Notes: generated from the sequence alone by a model not told the origin. Shown: positions 49,301-59,402, numbered from the stretch's first letter. The stretch is DNA of 64,000 bases from Salvelinus alpinus (GCF_045679555.1 NC_092091.1:94699757-94763756); one strand, 5' to 3'. A program made the numbers and translations.

Positions 49301-52300
49301 GGTCACAGCTGCTGCAGGAGGGGCGGTGGTGGTGACAGCTGCTGCAGGAGGGGCGGTGGTGGTCACAGCTGCTGCAGGAGGGGCGGTGGTGGTGACAGCT
49401 GCTGCAGGAGGGGCGGTGGTGGTGACAGCTGCTGCAGGAGGGGCGGTGGTTGTGACAGCTGCTGCAGGAGGGGCGGTGGTGGTCACAGCTGCTGCAGGAG
49501 GGGCGGTGGTGGTCACAGCTGCTGCAGGAGGAGCGGTGGTGGTCACAGCTGCTGCAGGAGGGGCGGTGGTGGTCACAGCTGCTGCAGGAGGGGCGGTGGT
49601 GGTCACAGCTGCTGCAGGAGGGGCGGTGGTGGTGACAGCTGCTGCAGGAGGGGCGGTGGTGGTGACAGCTGCTGCAGGAGGGGCGGTGGTGGTGACAGCT
49701 GCTGCAGGAGGGGCGGTGGTGGTGACAGCTGCTGCAGGAGGGGCGGTGGTGGTCACAGCTGCTGCAAGAGGGGCGGTGGTGGTGACAGCTGCTGCAGGAG
49801 GGGCGGTGGTGGTGACAGCTGCTGCAGGAGGGGCGGTGGTGGTGACAGCTGCTGCAGGAGGGGCGGTGGTGGTGACAGCTGCTGCAGGAGGGGCGGTGGT
49901 GGTGACAGCTGCTGCAGGAGGGGCGGTGGTGGTGACAGCTGCTGCAGGAGGAGCGGTGGTGGTCACAGCTGCTGCAGGAGGGGCGGTGGTGGTCACAGCT
50001 GCTGCAGGAGGGGCGGTGGTGGTGACAGCTGCTGCAGGAGGGGCGGTGGTGGTGACAGCTGCTGCAGGAGGGGCGGTGGTGGTGACAGCTGCTGCAGGAG
50101 GGGCGGTGGTGGTGACAGCTGCTGCAGGAGGGGCGGTGGTGGTGACAGCTGCTGCAGGAGGGGCGGTGGTGGTGACAGCTGCTGCAGGAGGGGCGGTGGT
50201 GGTGACAGCTGCTGCAGGAGGGGCGGTGGTGGTCACAGCTGCTGCAGGAGGGGCGGTGGTGGTGACAGCTGCTGCAGGAGGAGCGGTGGTGGTCACAGCT
50301 GCTGCAGGAGGAGCGGTGGTGGTCACAGCTGCTGCAGGAGGGGCGGTGGTGGTCACAGCTGCTGCAGGAGGGGCGGTGGTGGTGACAGCTGCTGCAGGAG
50401 GGGCGTTGGTGGTGACAGCTGCTGCAGGAGGGGCGGTGGTGGTGACAGCTGCTGCAGGAGGAGCGGTGGTGGTCACAGCTGCTGCAGGAGGAGCGGTGGT
50501 GGTCACAGCTGCTGCAGGAGGGGCGGTGGTGGTCACAGCTGCTGCAGGAGGGGCGGTGGTGGTCACAGCTGCTGCAGGAGGGGCGGTGGTGGTCACAGCT
50601 GCTGCAGGAGGGGCGGTGGTGGTCACAGCTGCTGCAGGAGGGCCGGTGGTGGTGACAGCTGCTGCAGGAGGGGCGGTGGTGGTGACAGCTGCTGCAGGAG
50701 GGGCGGTGGTGGTGACAGCTGCTGCAGGAGGGGCGGTGGTGGTCACAGCTGCTGCAGGAGGGGCGGTGGTGGTGACAGCTGCTGCAGGAGGAGCGGTGGT
50801 GGTCACAGCTGCTGCAGGAGGAGCGGTGGTGGTCACAGCTGCTGCAGGAGGGGCGGTGGTGGTCACAGCTGCTGCAGGAGGGGCGGTGGTGGTCACAGCT
50901 GCTGCAGGAGGGGCGGTGGTGGTGACAGCTGCTGCAGGAGGGGCGGTGGTGGTGACAGCTGCTGCAGGAGGGGCGGTTGTGGTGACAGCTGCTGCAGGAG
51001 GGGCGGTGGTGGTGACAGCTGCTGCAGGAGGGGCGGTGGTGGTGACAGCTGCTGCAGGAGGGGCGGTGGTGGTGACAGCTGCTGCAGGAGGGGCGGTGGT
51101 GGTGACAGCTGCTGCAGGAGGGGCGGTGGTGGTGACAGCTGCTGCAGGAGGGGCGGTGGTGGTGACAGCTGCTGCAGGAGGGGCGGTGGTTGTGACAGCT
51201 GCTGCAGGAGGGGCGGTGGTGGTCACAGCTGCTGCAGGAGGGGCGGTGGTGGTCACAGCTGCTGCAGGAGGAGCGGTGGTGGTCACAGCTGCTGCAGGAG
51301 GGGCGGTGGTGGTCACAGCTGCTGCAGGAGGGGCGGTGGTGGTCACAGCTGCTGCAGGAGGGGCGGTGGTGGTGACAGCTGCTGCAGGAGGGGCGGTGGT
51401 GGTGACAGCTGCTGCAGGAGGGGCGGTGGTGGTGACAGCTGCTGCAGGAGGGGCGGTGGTGGTCACAGCTGCTGCAAGAGGGGCGGTGGTGGTGACAGCT
51501 GCTGCAGGAGGGGCGGTGGTGGTGACAGCTGCTGCAGGAGGGGCGGTGGTGGTGACAGCTGCTGCAGGAGGGGCGGTGGTGGTGACAGCTGCTGCAGGAG
51601 GGGCGGTGGTGGTGACAGCTGCTGCAGGAGGGGCGGTGGTGGTGACAGCTGCTGCAGGAGGGGCGGTGGTGGTGACAGCTGCTGCAGGAGGGGCGGTGGT
51701 GGTGACAGCTGCTGCAGGAGGGGCGGTGGTGGTGACAGCTGCTGCAGGAGGGACGGTGGTGGTGACAGCTGCTGCAGGAGGGGCGGTGGTGGTGACAGCT
51801 GCTGCAGGAGGGACGGTGGTCGTGACAGCTGCTGCAGGAGGGACGGTGGTCGTGACAGCTGCTGCAGGAGGGGCGGTGGTGGTGACAGCTGCTGCAGGAG
51901 GGGCGGTGGTGGTGACAGCTGCTGCAGGAGGGGCGGTGGTGGTGACAGCTGCTGCAGGAGGGACGGTGGTGGTGACAGCTGCTGCAGGAGGGGCGGTGGT
52001 GGTGACAGCTGCTGCAGGAGGGGCGGTGGTGGTGACAGCTGCTGCAGGAGGGGCGGTGGTGGTGACAGCTGCTGCAGGAGGGGCGGTGGTGGTGACAGCT
52101 GCTGCAGGAGGGGCGGTGGTGGTCACAGCTGCTGCAAGAGGGGCGGTGGTGGTGACAGCTGCTGCAGGAGGGACGGTGGTGGTGACAGCTGCTGCAGGAG
52201 GGGCGGTGGTGGTGACAGCTGCTGCAGGAGGGGGGGTGGTGGTGACAGCTGCTGCAGGAGGGGCGGTGGTGGTGACAGCTGCTGCAGGAGGGGCGGTGGT

Positions 52301-55300
52301 GGTGACAGCTGCTGCAGGAGGGGCGGTGGTGGTGACAGCTGCTGCAGGAGGGGCGGTGGTGGTGACAGCTGCTGCAGGAGGGGCGGTGGTGGTCACAGCT
52401 GCTGCAAGAGGGGCGGTGGTGGTGACAGCTGCTGCAGGAGGGGCGGTGGTGGTGACAGCTGCTGCAGGAGGGGCGGTGGTGGTGACAGCTGCTGCAGGAG
52501 GGGCGGTGGTGGTGACAGCTGCTGCAGGAGGGGCGGTGGTGGTGACAGCTGCTGCAGGAGGGGCGGTGGTGGTGACAGCTGCTGCAGGAGGGGCGGTGGT
52601 GGTGACAGCTGCTGCAGGAGGGGCGGTGGTGGTGACAGCTGCTGCAGGAGGGGCGGTGGTGGTGACAGCTGCTGCAGGAGGGACGGTGGTGGTGACAGCT
52701 GCTGCAGGAGGGGCGGTGGTGGTGACAGCTGCTGCAGGAGGGATGGTGGTGGTGACAGCTGCTGCAGGAGGGGCGGTGGTGGTGACAGCTGCTGCAGGAG
52801 GGGCGGTGGTGGTGACAGCTGCTGCAGGAGGGACGGTGGTGGTGACAGCTGCTGCAGGAGGGGCGGTGGTGGTGACAGCTGCTGCAGGAGGGATGGTGGT
52901 GGTGACAGCTGCTGCAGGAGGGGCGGTGGTGGTGACAGCTGCTGCAGGAGGGGCGGTGGTGGTGACAGCTGCTGCAGGAGGGGCGGTGGTGGTGACAGCT
53001 GCTGCAGGAGGGGCGGTGGTGGTGACAGCTGCTGCAGGAGGGGCGGTGGTGGTGACAGCTGCTGCAGGAGGGGCGGTGGTGGTGACAGCTGCTGCAGGAG
53101 GGGCGGTGGTGGTGACAGCTGCTGCAGGAGGGGCGGTGGTGGTCACAGCTGCTGCAGGAGGGGCGGTGGTGGTGACAGCTGCTGCAGGAGGGGCGGTGGT
53201 GGTCACAGCTGCTGCAGGAGGGGCGGTGCTGGTGACAGCTGCTGCAGGAGGGGCGGTGCTGGTGACAGCTGCTGCAGGAGGGGCGGTGGTGGTGACAGCT
53301 GCTGCAGGAGGGGCGGTGGTGGTGACAGCTGCTGCAGGAGGGGCGGTGGTGGTGACAGCTGCTGCAGGAGGGGCGGTGGTGGTGACAGCTGCTGCAGGAG
53401 GGGCGGTGGTGGTGACAGCTGCTGCAGGAGGGGCGGTGGTGGTGACAGCTGCTGCAGGAGGGGCGGTGGTGGTGACAGCTGCTGCAGGAGGGGCGGTGGT
53501 GGTGACAGCTGCTGCAGGAGGGGCGGTGGTGGTCACAGCTGCTGCAGGAGGGGCGGTGGTGGTCACAGCTGCTGCAGGAGGAGCGGTGGTGGTCACAGCT
53601 GCTGCAGGAGGGGCGGTGGTGGTCACAGCTGCTGCAGGAGGGGCGGTGGTGGTCACAGCTGCTGCAGGAGGGGCGGTGGTGGTGACAGCTGCTGCAGGAG
53701 GGGCGGTGGTGGTGACAGCTGCTGCAGGAGGGGAGGTGGTGGTGACAGCTGCTGCAGGAGGGGCGGTGGTGGTGACAGCTGCTGCAGGAGGGGCGGTGGT
53801 GGTGACAGCTGCTGCAGGAGGGGCGGTGGTGGTGACAGCTGCTGCAGGAGGGGCGGTGGTGGTGACAGCTGCTGCAGGAGGGGCGGTGGTGGTGACAGCT
53901 GCTGCAGGAGGGGCGGTGGTGGTGACAGCTGCTGCAGGAGGGGCGGTGGTGGTCACAGCTGCTGCAGGAGGGGCGGTGGTGGTCACAGCTGCTGCAGGAG
54001 GGGCGGTGGTGGTGACAGCTGCTGCAGGAGGGGCGGTGGTGGTGACAGCTGCTGCAGGAGGGGCGGTGGTGGTGACAGCTGCTGCAGGAGGGGCGGTGGT
54101 GGTCACAGCTGCTGCAGGAGGGGCGGTGGTGGTGACAGCTGCTGCAGGAGGGGCGGTGGTGGTGACAGCTGCTGCAGGAGGGGCGGTGGTGGTGACAGCT
54201 GCTGCAGGAGGGGCGGTGGTGGTGACAGCTGCTGCAGGAGGGGCGGTGCTGGTGACAGCTGCTGCAGGAGGGGCGGTGGTGGTCACAGCTGCTGCAGGAG
54301 GGGCGTTGGTGGTGACAGCTGCTGCAGGAGGGGCGGTGGTGGTCACAGCTGCTGCAGGAGGGGCGGTGGTGGTGACAGCTGCTGCAGGAGGGGCGGTGGT
54401 GGTCACAGCTGCTGCAGGAGGGGCGGTGGTGGTCACAGCTGCTGCAGGAGGGGCGGTGGTGGTCACAGCTGCTGCAGGAGGGGCGGTGGTGGTGACAGCT
54501 GCTGCAGGAGGGGCGGTGGTGGTGACAGCTGCTGCAGGAGGGGCGGTGGTGGTGACAGCTGCTGCAGGAGGGGCGGTGGTGGTGACAGCTGCTGCAGGAG
54601 GGGCGGTGGTGGTGACAGCTGCTGCAGGAGGGGCGGTGGTGGTGACAGCTGCTGCAGGAGGGGCGGTGGTGGTGACAGCTGCTGCAGGAGGGGCGGTGGT
54701 GGTGACAGCTGCTGCAGGAGGGGCGGTGGTGGTGACAGCTGCTGCAGGAGGGGCGGTGGTGGTAACAGCTGCTGCAGGAGGGGCGGTGGTGGTCACAGCT
54801 GCTGCAGGAGGGGCGGTGGTGGTGACAGCTGCTGCAGGAGGGGCGGTGGTGGTGACAGCTGCTGCAGGAGGGGCGGTGGTGGTGACAGCTGCTGCAGGAG
54901 GGACGGTGGTTGTGACAGCTGCTGCAGGAGGGGCGGTGGTGGTGACAGCTGCTGCAGGAGGGGGGGTGGTGGTGACAGCTGCTGCAGGAGGGGCGGTGGT
55001 GGTGACAGCTGCTGCAGGAGGGGCGGTGGTGGTGACAGCTGCTGCAGGAGGGGCGGTGGTGGTGACAGCTGCTGCAGGAGGGGCGGTGGTGGTGACAGCT
55101 GCTGCAGGAGGGGCGGTGGTGGTGACAGCTGCTGCAGGAGGGGCGGTGGTGGTGACAGCTGCTGCAGGAGGGGCGGTGGTGGTGACAGCTGCTGCAGGAG
55201 GGGCGGTGGTGGTGACAGCTGCTGCAGGAGGGGCGGTGGTGGTGACAGCTGCTGCAGGAGGGGCGGTGGTGGTGACAGCTGCTGCAGGAGGGGTCGGTGG

Positions 55301-58300
55301 TGGTGACAGCTGCTGCAGGAGGGACGGTGGTGGTGACAGCTGCTGCAGGAGGGGCGGTGGTGGTGACAGCTGCTGCAGGAGGGGCGGTGGTGGTGACAGC
55401 TGCTGCAGGAGGGGCGGTGGTGGTGACAGCTGCTGCAGGAGGGGCGGTGGTGGTGACAGCTGCTGCAGGAGGGGCGGTGGTGGTCACAGCTGCTGCAGGA
55501 GGGGCGGTGGTGGTCACAGCTGCTGCAGGAGGGGCGGTGGTGGTCACAGCTGCTGCAGGAGGGGCGGTGGTGGTGACAGCTGCTGCAGGAGGGGCGGTGG
55601 TGGTGACAGCTGCTGCAGGAGGGGCGGTGGTGGTGACAGCTGCTGCAGGAGGGGGGGTGGTGGTGACAGCTGCTGCAGGAGGGGCGGTGGTGGTGACAGC
55701 TGCTGCAGGAGGGGCGGTGGTGGTGACAGCTGCTGAAGGAGGGGCGGTGGTGGTGACAGCTGCTGCAGGAGGGGCGGTGGTGGTGACAGCTGCTGCAGGA
55801 GGGGCGGTGGTGGTGACAGCTGCTGCAGGAGGGGCGGTGGTGGTGACAGCTGCTGCAGGAGGGGCGGTGGTGGTGACAGCTGCTGCAGGAGGGGCGGTGG
55901 TGGTGACAGCTGCTGCAGGAGGGGCGGTGGTGGTCACAGCTGCTGCAGGAGGGGCGGTGGTGGTCACAGCTGCTGCAGGAGGAGCGGTGGTGGTCACAGC
56001 TGCTGCAGGAGGGGGGGTGGTGGTCACAGCTGCTGCAGGAGGGGCGGTGGTGGTCACAGCTGCTGCAGGAGGGGCTGTGGTGGTGACAGCTGCTGCAGGA
56101 GGGGCGGTGGTGGTGACAGCTGCTGCAGGAGGGGCGGTGGTGGTGACAGCTGCTGCAGGAGGGGCGGTGGTGGTGACAGCTGCTGCAGGAGGGGCGGTGC
56201 TGGTGACAGCTGCTGCAGGAGGGGCGGTGCTGGTGACAGCTGCTGCAGGAGGGGCGGTGGTGGTGACAGCTGCTGCAGGAGGGGCGGTGCTGGTGACAGC
56301 TGCTGCAGGAGGGGCGGTGGTGGTGACAGCTGCTGCAGGAGGGGCGGTGGTGGTGACAGCTGCTGCAGGAGGGGCGGTGGTGGTGACAGCTGCTGCAGGA
56401 GGGGCGGTGGTGGTGACAGCTGCTGCAGGAGGGGCGGTGGTGGTGACAGCTGCTGCAGGAGGGGCGGTGGTGGTCACAGCTGCTGCAGGAGGGGCGTTGG
56501 TGGTGACAGCTGCTGCAGGAGGGGCGGTGGTGGTCACAGCTGCTGCAGGAGGGGCGGTGGTGGTCACAGCTGCTGCAGGAGGGGCGGTGGTGGTCACAGC
56601 TGCTGCAGGAGGGGCGGTGGTGGTCACAGCTGCTGCAGGAGGGGCGGTGGTGGTGACAGCTGCTGCAGGAGGGGCGGTGGTGGTGACAGCTGCTGCAGGA
56701 GGGGCGGTGGTGGTGACAGCTGCTGCAGGAGGGGCGGTGGTGGTGACAGCTGCTGCAGGAGGGGCGGTGGTGGTGACAGCTGCTGCAGGAGGGGCGGTGG
56801 TGGTGACAGCTGCTGCAGGAGGGGCGGTGGTGGTGACAGCTGCTGCAGGAGGGGCGGTGGTGGTGACAGCTGCTGCAGGAGGGGCGGTGGTGGTGACAGC
56901 TGCTGCAGGAGGGGCGGTGGTGGTCACAGCTGCTGCAGGAGGGGCGGTGGTGGTCACAGCTGCTGCAGGAGGGGCGGTGGTGGTCACAGCTGCTGCAGGA
57001 GGGGCGGTGGTGGTGACAGCTGCTGCAGGAGGGGCGGTGGTGGTGACAGCTGCTGCAGGAGGGGCGGTGGTGGTGACAGCTGCTGCAGGAGGGGCGGTGC
57101 TGGTGACAGCTGCTGCAGGAGGGGCGGTGGTGGTGACAGCTGCTGCAGGAGGGGGGGTGGTGGTGACAGCTGCTGCAGGAGGGGCGGTGGTGGTGACAGC
57201 TGCTGCAGGAGGGGCGGTGGTGGTGACAGCTGCTGCAGGAGGGGCGGTGGTGGTGACAGCTGCTGCAGGAGGGGCGGTGGTGGTGACAGCTGCTGCAGGA
57301 GGGGCGGTGGTGGTGACAGCTGCTGCAGGAGGGGCGGTGGTGGTGACAGCTGCTGCAGGAGGGGCGGTGGTGGTGACAGCTGCTGCAGGAGGGGCGGTGG
57401 TGGTGACAGCTGCTGCAGGAGGGGCGGTGGTGGTGACAGCTGCTGCAGGAGGGGCGGTGGTGGTCACAGCTGCTGCAGGAGGAGCGGTGGTGGTCACAGC
57501 TGCTGCAGGAGGGGCGGTGGTGGTCACAGCTGCTGCAGGAGGGGCGGTGGTGGTCACAGCTGCTGCAGGAGGGGCGGTGGTGGTGACAGCTGCTGCAGGA
57601 GGGGCGGTGGTGGTGACAGCTGCTGCAGGAGGGGCGGTGGTGGTGACAGCTGCTGCAGGAGGGGCGGTGGTGGTGACAGCTGCTGCAGGAGGGCCGGTGG
57701 TGGTGACAGCTGCTGCAGGAGGGGCGGTGGTGGTGACAGCTGCTGCAGGAGGGGCGGTGGTGGTCACAGCTGCTGCAGGAGGGGCGGTGGTGGTGACAGC
57801 TGCTGCAGGAGGGGCGGTGGTGGTGACAGCTGCTGCAGGAGGGGCGGTGGTGGTGACAGCTGCTGCAGGAGGGGCGGTGGTGGTGACAGCTGCTGCAGGA
57901 GGGGCGGTGGTGGTGACAGCTGCTGCAGGAGGGGCGGTGGTGGTCACAGCTGCTGCAGGAGGGACGGTGGTGGTAACAGCTGCTGCAGGAGGGACGGTGG
58001 TGGTAACAGCTGCTGCAGGAGGGGCGGTGGTGGTGACAGCTGCTGCAGGAGGGGCGGTGGTGGTGACAGCTGCTGCAGGAGGGGCGGTGGTGGTGACAGC
58101 TGCTGCAGGAGGGGCGGTGGTGGTGACAACTGCTGCAGGAGTGGTGGGGGTGACAACATTAAGTCTGGCAGAAGTATGTTTTAACCTCACTATGGTAGGG
58201 GGCACTATTTTCACCTCCCTATGAAAAGCGTGCCCAAAGTAAACTGCCTGCTATTCAGGCCCAGAAGCTAGGATACGCATATCATTGTTAGATTTGGATA

Positions 58301-58550
58301 GAAAACACTCTAAAGTTCCCAAAAGTGTTGAAATAATATCTGTGAGTATAACAGAACTGATATGGCAGGCGAAAACCTGAGAAAAATCCAATGAGGAAGT
58401 GTTTTTTTTTGTGTGTAGTTTTCTATTGAATGCTATTACAGTATCCATTGACTTAGGACTCAAATTGCACTTCCTATGGCTTCCACTAGATGTCAACAGT
58501 CTTTAGAAATTATACTATGCTTCCACTAGATCTAGATCACCTAATGAAAC

Positions 58551-58649
<99 letters not shown>

Positions 58650-58690
58650 GCATTACCTGCTAGCAGGAAGAGAGTCATCAGAGGCTTCAT
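31206..58690 (-). CDS. Mucin gene 2: GPI-anchored SEA mucin, five SEA modules, one frameshift
   Basis: Same design as gene 1. Coding exons on the minus strand: 58690-58657, 58132-45293, 43360-43302, 43170-43037, 42805-42597, 40320-40262, 40130-39997, 39766-39315, 37021-36963, 36840-36707, 36475-36267, 34513-34455, 34332-34199, 33967-33759, 31930-31872, 31749-31616, 31309-31206. All junctions have GT/AG and agree in phase. The total is 15022 nt, one more than a multiple of three. The extra base is at 55294, in a 31-bp unit. As assembled the frame slips at about residue 958 and ends at a TGA at 45419-45417, after about 4249 residues and before any SEA domain. Without that base the product would be about 5006 residues. 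The break may be genuine or an assembly indel in a 12.6-kb satellite. Confidence 0.78.
31432..31595. mobile_element. MITE-like element, module 5 intron
   Basis: GCGGACTGG / CCAGTCCGC ends, 164 bp, between exon C of SEA-5 and the last exon. Confidence 0.75.
31616..31930 (-). CDS. Mucin gene 2 SEA-5, exons B and C
   Basis: Exon B 31930-31872 ([20 protein letters not shown]) and exon C 31749-31616 ([17 protein letters not shown], ending LIPGSISA). This is the type with DKQSS and no sequon at that position. The G-S cleavage motif is intact. Confidence 0.82.
32146..33357. repeat. 38-bp intronic minisatellite (gene 2, module 5)
   Basis: About 32 copies. The part from 32640 to 33357 is repeated base for base, as far as I can see, at 35148-35865. 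Confidence 0.95.
33362..33731 (-). mobile_element. tRNA-derived SINE with three tandem heads
   Basis: Module 5 copy of the intronic SINE. The tRNA-like head of about 72 bp occurs three times. Confidence 0.85.
33759..33967 (-). CDS. Mucin gene 2 module 5, exon A
   Basis: 209 nt, phase 1 to 0. Only two short repeat units remain ([18 protein letters not shown]) before the SEA start [15 protein letters not shown]. The acceptor AAGTCATCAG|CT has a poor pyrimidine tract, and the donor is GAG|GTAAGT. Confidence 0.8.
34015..34178. mobile_element. MITE-like element, module 4/5 intron
   Basis: Same 164-bp element with 9-bp inverted ends. Confidence 0.75.
34199..34513 (-). CDS. Mucin gene 2 SEA-4, exons B and C
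   Basis: Exon B 34513-34455 and exon C 34332-34199. The encoded sequence is identical to SEA-3 and SEA-5 (DKQSS subtype), consistent with very recent cassette duplication. Confidence 0.82.
34728..35867. repeat. 38-bp intronic minisatellite (gene 2, module 4)
   Basis: About 30 copies. Includes local variants shared with module 2 (ACATGATCACTGA, AGGAATGTACATGATC). Confidence 0.95.
35870..36239 (-). mobile_element. tRNA-derived SINE with three tandem heads
   Basis: Module 4 copy, matching 33362-33731 at an offset of 2508 bp. Confidence 0.85.
36267..36475 (-). CDS. Mucin gene 2 module 4, exon A
   Basis: 209 nt, same sequence as module 5 exon A at an offset of 2508 bp. Confidence 0.8.
36523..36686. 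mobile_element. MITE-like element, module 3/4 intron
   Basis: Same 164-bp element with GCGGACTGG / CCAGTCCGC ends. Confidence 0.75.
36707..37021 (-). CDS. Mucin gene 2 SEA-3, exons B and C
   Basis: Exon B 37021-36963 and exon C 36840-36707, DKQSS subtype, same protein as SEA-4 and SEA-5. Its exon A belongs to the NTT-rich type at 39315-39766. Confidence 0.82.
37235..37558. other. Extra intronic segment unique to module 3
   Basis: About 320 bp between the common intron sequence (ends CATTTCCAGAGT) and the 38-bp array, absent from the other six modules. AT-rich, no ORF, no inverted ends noticed. It is probably a repeat insertion, or a remnant of the ancestral intron lost elsewhere. Confidence 0.55.
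37559..38767. repeat. 38-bp intronic minisatellite (gene 2, module 3)
   Basis: About 32 copies. The order of variants (CTCCTTGATG, TACGGTTCACTG, GGTTTCACAGG) matches gene 1 at 3672-4815 at a constant offset of 33950 bp. Confidence 0.95.
38772..39291 (-). mobile_element. tRNA-derived SINE with five tandem heads
   Basis: Same five-head arrangement and single-base variants as 4832-5338 in gene 1. Confidence 0.85.
39315..39766 (-). CDS. Mucin gene 2 module 3, exon A: NTT-repeat plus SEA start
   Basis: 452 nt, phase 1 to 0. It has one 27-bp unit fewer than its gene 1 counterpart (5365-5843) and is otherwise nearly identical, with one GCGG to GTGG change. About nine VNTTAPAAA units each carry a sequon. 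The acceptor is NAGNAG-type as in gene 1. Confidence 0.82.
39813..39976. mobile_element. MITE-like element, module 2/3 intron
   Basis: 164-bp copy with 9-bp inverted ends. Confidence 0.75.
39997..40320 (-). CDS. Mucin gene 2 SEA-2, exons B and C
   Basis: Exon B 40320-40262 and exon C 40130-39997. NQTS...ILSGT subtype ([17 protein letters not shown]), same protein as gene 1 SEA-1. Confidence 0.82.
40538..42050. repeat. 38-bp intronic minisatellite (gene 2, module 2)
   Basis: About 40 copies, the longest of the seven intronic arrays. Confidence 0.95.
42055..42569 (-). mobile_element. tRNA-derived SINE with five tandem heads
   Basis: Module 2 copy of the intronic SINE. Confidence 0.85.
42597..42805 (-). 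CDS. Mucin gene 2 module 2, exon A
   Basis: 209 nt, phase 1 to 0. The short type with [18 protein letters not shown] before the SEA start [15 protein letters not shown]. Confidence 0.8.
42853..43016. mobile_element. MITE-like element, module 1/2 intron
   Basis: 164-bp copy with GCGGACTGG / CCAGTCCGC ends. Confidence 0.75.
43037..43360 (-). CDS. Mucin gene 2 SEA-1, exons B and C
   Basis: Exon B 43360-43302 and exon C 43170-43037 ([25 protein letters not shown]). Completes the SEA domain begun at the end of the giant exon. Confidence 0.82.
43578..44827. repeat. 38-bp intronic minisatellite (gene 2, module 1)
   Basis: About 33 copies with an internal higher-order repeat (the runs 43735-43990, 44040-44170 and 44185-44420 share variants such as GGCATGGACAGG and GGCTTGTACAGGCTCGC). 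Confidence 0.95.
44833..45267 (-). mobile_element. tRNA-derived SINE with four tandem heads
   Basis: Module 1 copy, adjacent to the giant exon donor, with about 12 bp missing around AGACAAGACCAAATTC. Confidence 0.85.
45293..58132 (-). CDS. Mucin gene 2 exon 2: giant PTS-repeat exon with 1-bp insertion
   Basis: 12840-nt exon with about 420 units of [10 protein letters not shown]; the last three units are 27 bp. The acceptor CCACTCCTGCAG|CA is phase 1, and the donor is GAG|GTAAGT. One unit has an extra T at 55294 (GGGGTCGG instead of GGGGCGG). Upstream of it the mucin frame is open from exon 1; downstream the mucin frame is a separate open stretch leading correctly into the SEA start. After the slip, the frame read is a Cys/His-rich repeat ([10 protein letters not shown]) with no stop until 45419. 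Apart from the slip, length modulo 3 is as required. Confidence 0.78.
45525..58132 (-). repeat. Coding 30-bp minisatellite of mucin gene 2
   Basis: Array of about 12.6 kb, nearly all 30-bp units. Rare markers (GGCGTTGG at 48811 and 50401, GGCCGGTGG at 49051 and 50641, CTGCAAGAG near 48175 and 49765) recur at exactly 1590 bp, showing a 53-unit higher-order duplication. The Val codon variant GTG (plus-strand GGTCAC) is common here and rare in gene 1. Confidence 0.95.
58176..58550 (-). repeat. Dispersed repeat in intron 1 (fuller copy)
   Basis: Starts near TTTTAACCTCACTATGG, then contains GCCCAAAGTAAACTGCCTGC, ACAGAACTGATATGGCAGG and a T run. It matches a repeat common in salmonid DNA. The short minus ORF across it (58251-58496) is repeat-derived. 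Confidence 0.7.
58551..58647. repeat. (CA)n microsatellite at the exon 1 donor
   Basis: About 97 bp of pure CA, shorter than the paralogue in gene 1 (about 156 bp). Confidence 0.98.
58657..58690 (-). CDS. Mucin gene 2 exon 1: signal peptide
   Basis: Same 34-nt exon as gene 1: [11 protein letters not shown] then G|GTAATG, phase 1. Confidence 0.85.
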
Positions 58691-58965
58691 ATCCGTGTCC
58701 TTTTAGGTCTCTGTAGAGGTCAACCACACAACATCAATCACACATGAACCCCATTAGATCTTCCATTAACAGCTGTTGAAGGATGATGTCATTGACCAAC
58801 GTTAATTAGAGATTAGTCAATATTCCAAAATCATATGATGTTCATTGATATTCAGAAAGCAATCCCGTAATACCTTCAGTTGTATTAACAGTATCCCCTA
58901 TGTGTTTACCAGTAGGTGTGTTATCAACCTGCTTCCAATGTCTTCAGCCCTCTGCTCTGCTTTCA
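58691..58965 (-). promoter_or_regulatory. 5' flank or 5' UTR of mucin gene 2
   Basis: Nearly identical to 14772-15047, including the possible acceptor CCTCTACAG|AGACC upstream of the ATG. Conservation fits shared regulation but is also expected from recent duplication. Confidence 0.35.
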
Positions 58966-59402
58966 CTGTACATTACTGTAGTACTGTATTACGGTACAGT
59001 ACTGTATTACTGTATTACTGTATTACTGTACATTACTGTAGTACTGTATTACGGTACAGTACTGTATTACTGTATTACTGTATTACTGTATTACTGTACA
59101 TTACTGAATTACTGTACATTACTGTATTACTGTACATTACTATATTACTGTATTACTGTACATTACTATATTACTGTATTACTGTATTACTGGACATTAC
59201 TATATTACTGTATTACTGTACATTACTATATTACTGTACATTACTGTATTACTGTATTACTGTACATTACTGTACATGACTGTATTACTGTACATTACTA
59301 TATTACTGTACATTACTATATTACTGTACATTACTGTATTACTGTACATTACTGTATTACTGTACATTACTATATTACTGTATTACTGTACATTACTGTA
59401 TT
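58966..59402. repeat. ATTACTGT/ACATTACTGT low-complexity array
   Basis: Paralogue of 15048-15677, about 190 bp shorter. Confidence 0.95.

Noticed and set aside
58133..58160. Alternative acceptor CTTCTGCCAG|ACTTAATG for exon 2 of mucin gene 2
   Set aside because: It would enter the mucin frame in the wrong phase relative to exon 1. The acceptor at 58133-58134 fits phase 1 and is matched in gene 1.
45417..58214. 4265-codon minus ORF read as a single protein with Cys/His-rich second half
   Set aside because: The start lies inside intron 1, and the second half is the mucin array read in the wrong frame after the 1-bp insertion at 55294. It is not a metal-binding or zinc-finger protein.
58251..58496. 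Minus ORF beginning [14 protein letters not shown]
   Set aside because: Derived from a dispersed repeat present in intron 1 of both mucin genes. No conservation as protein is expected.
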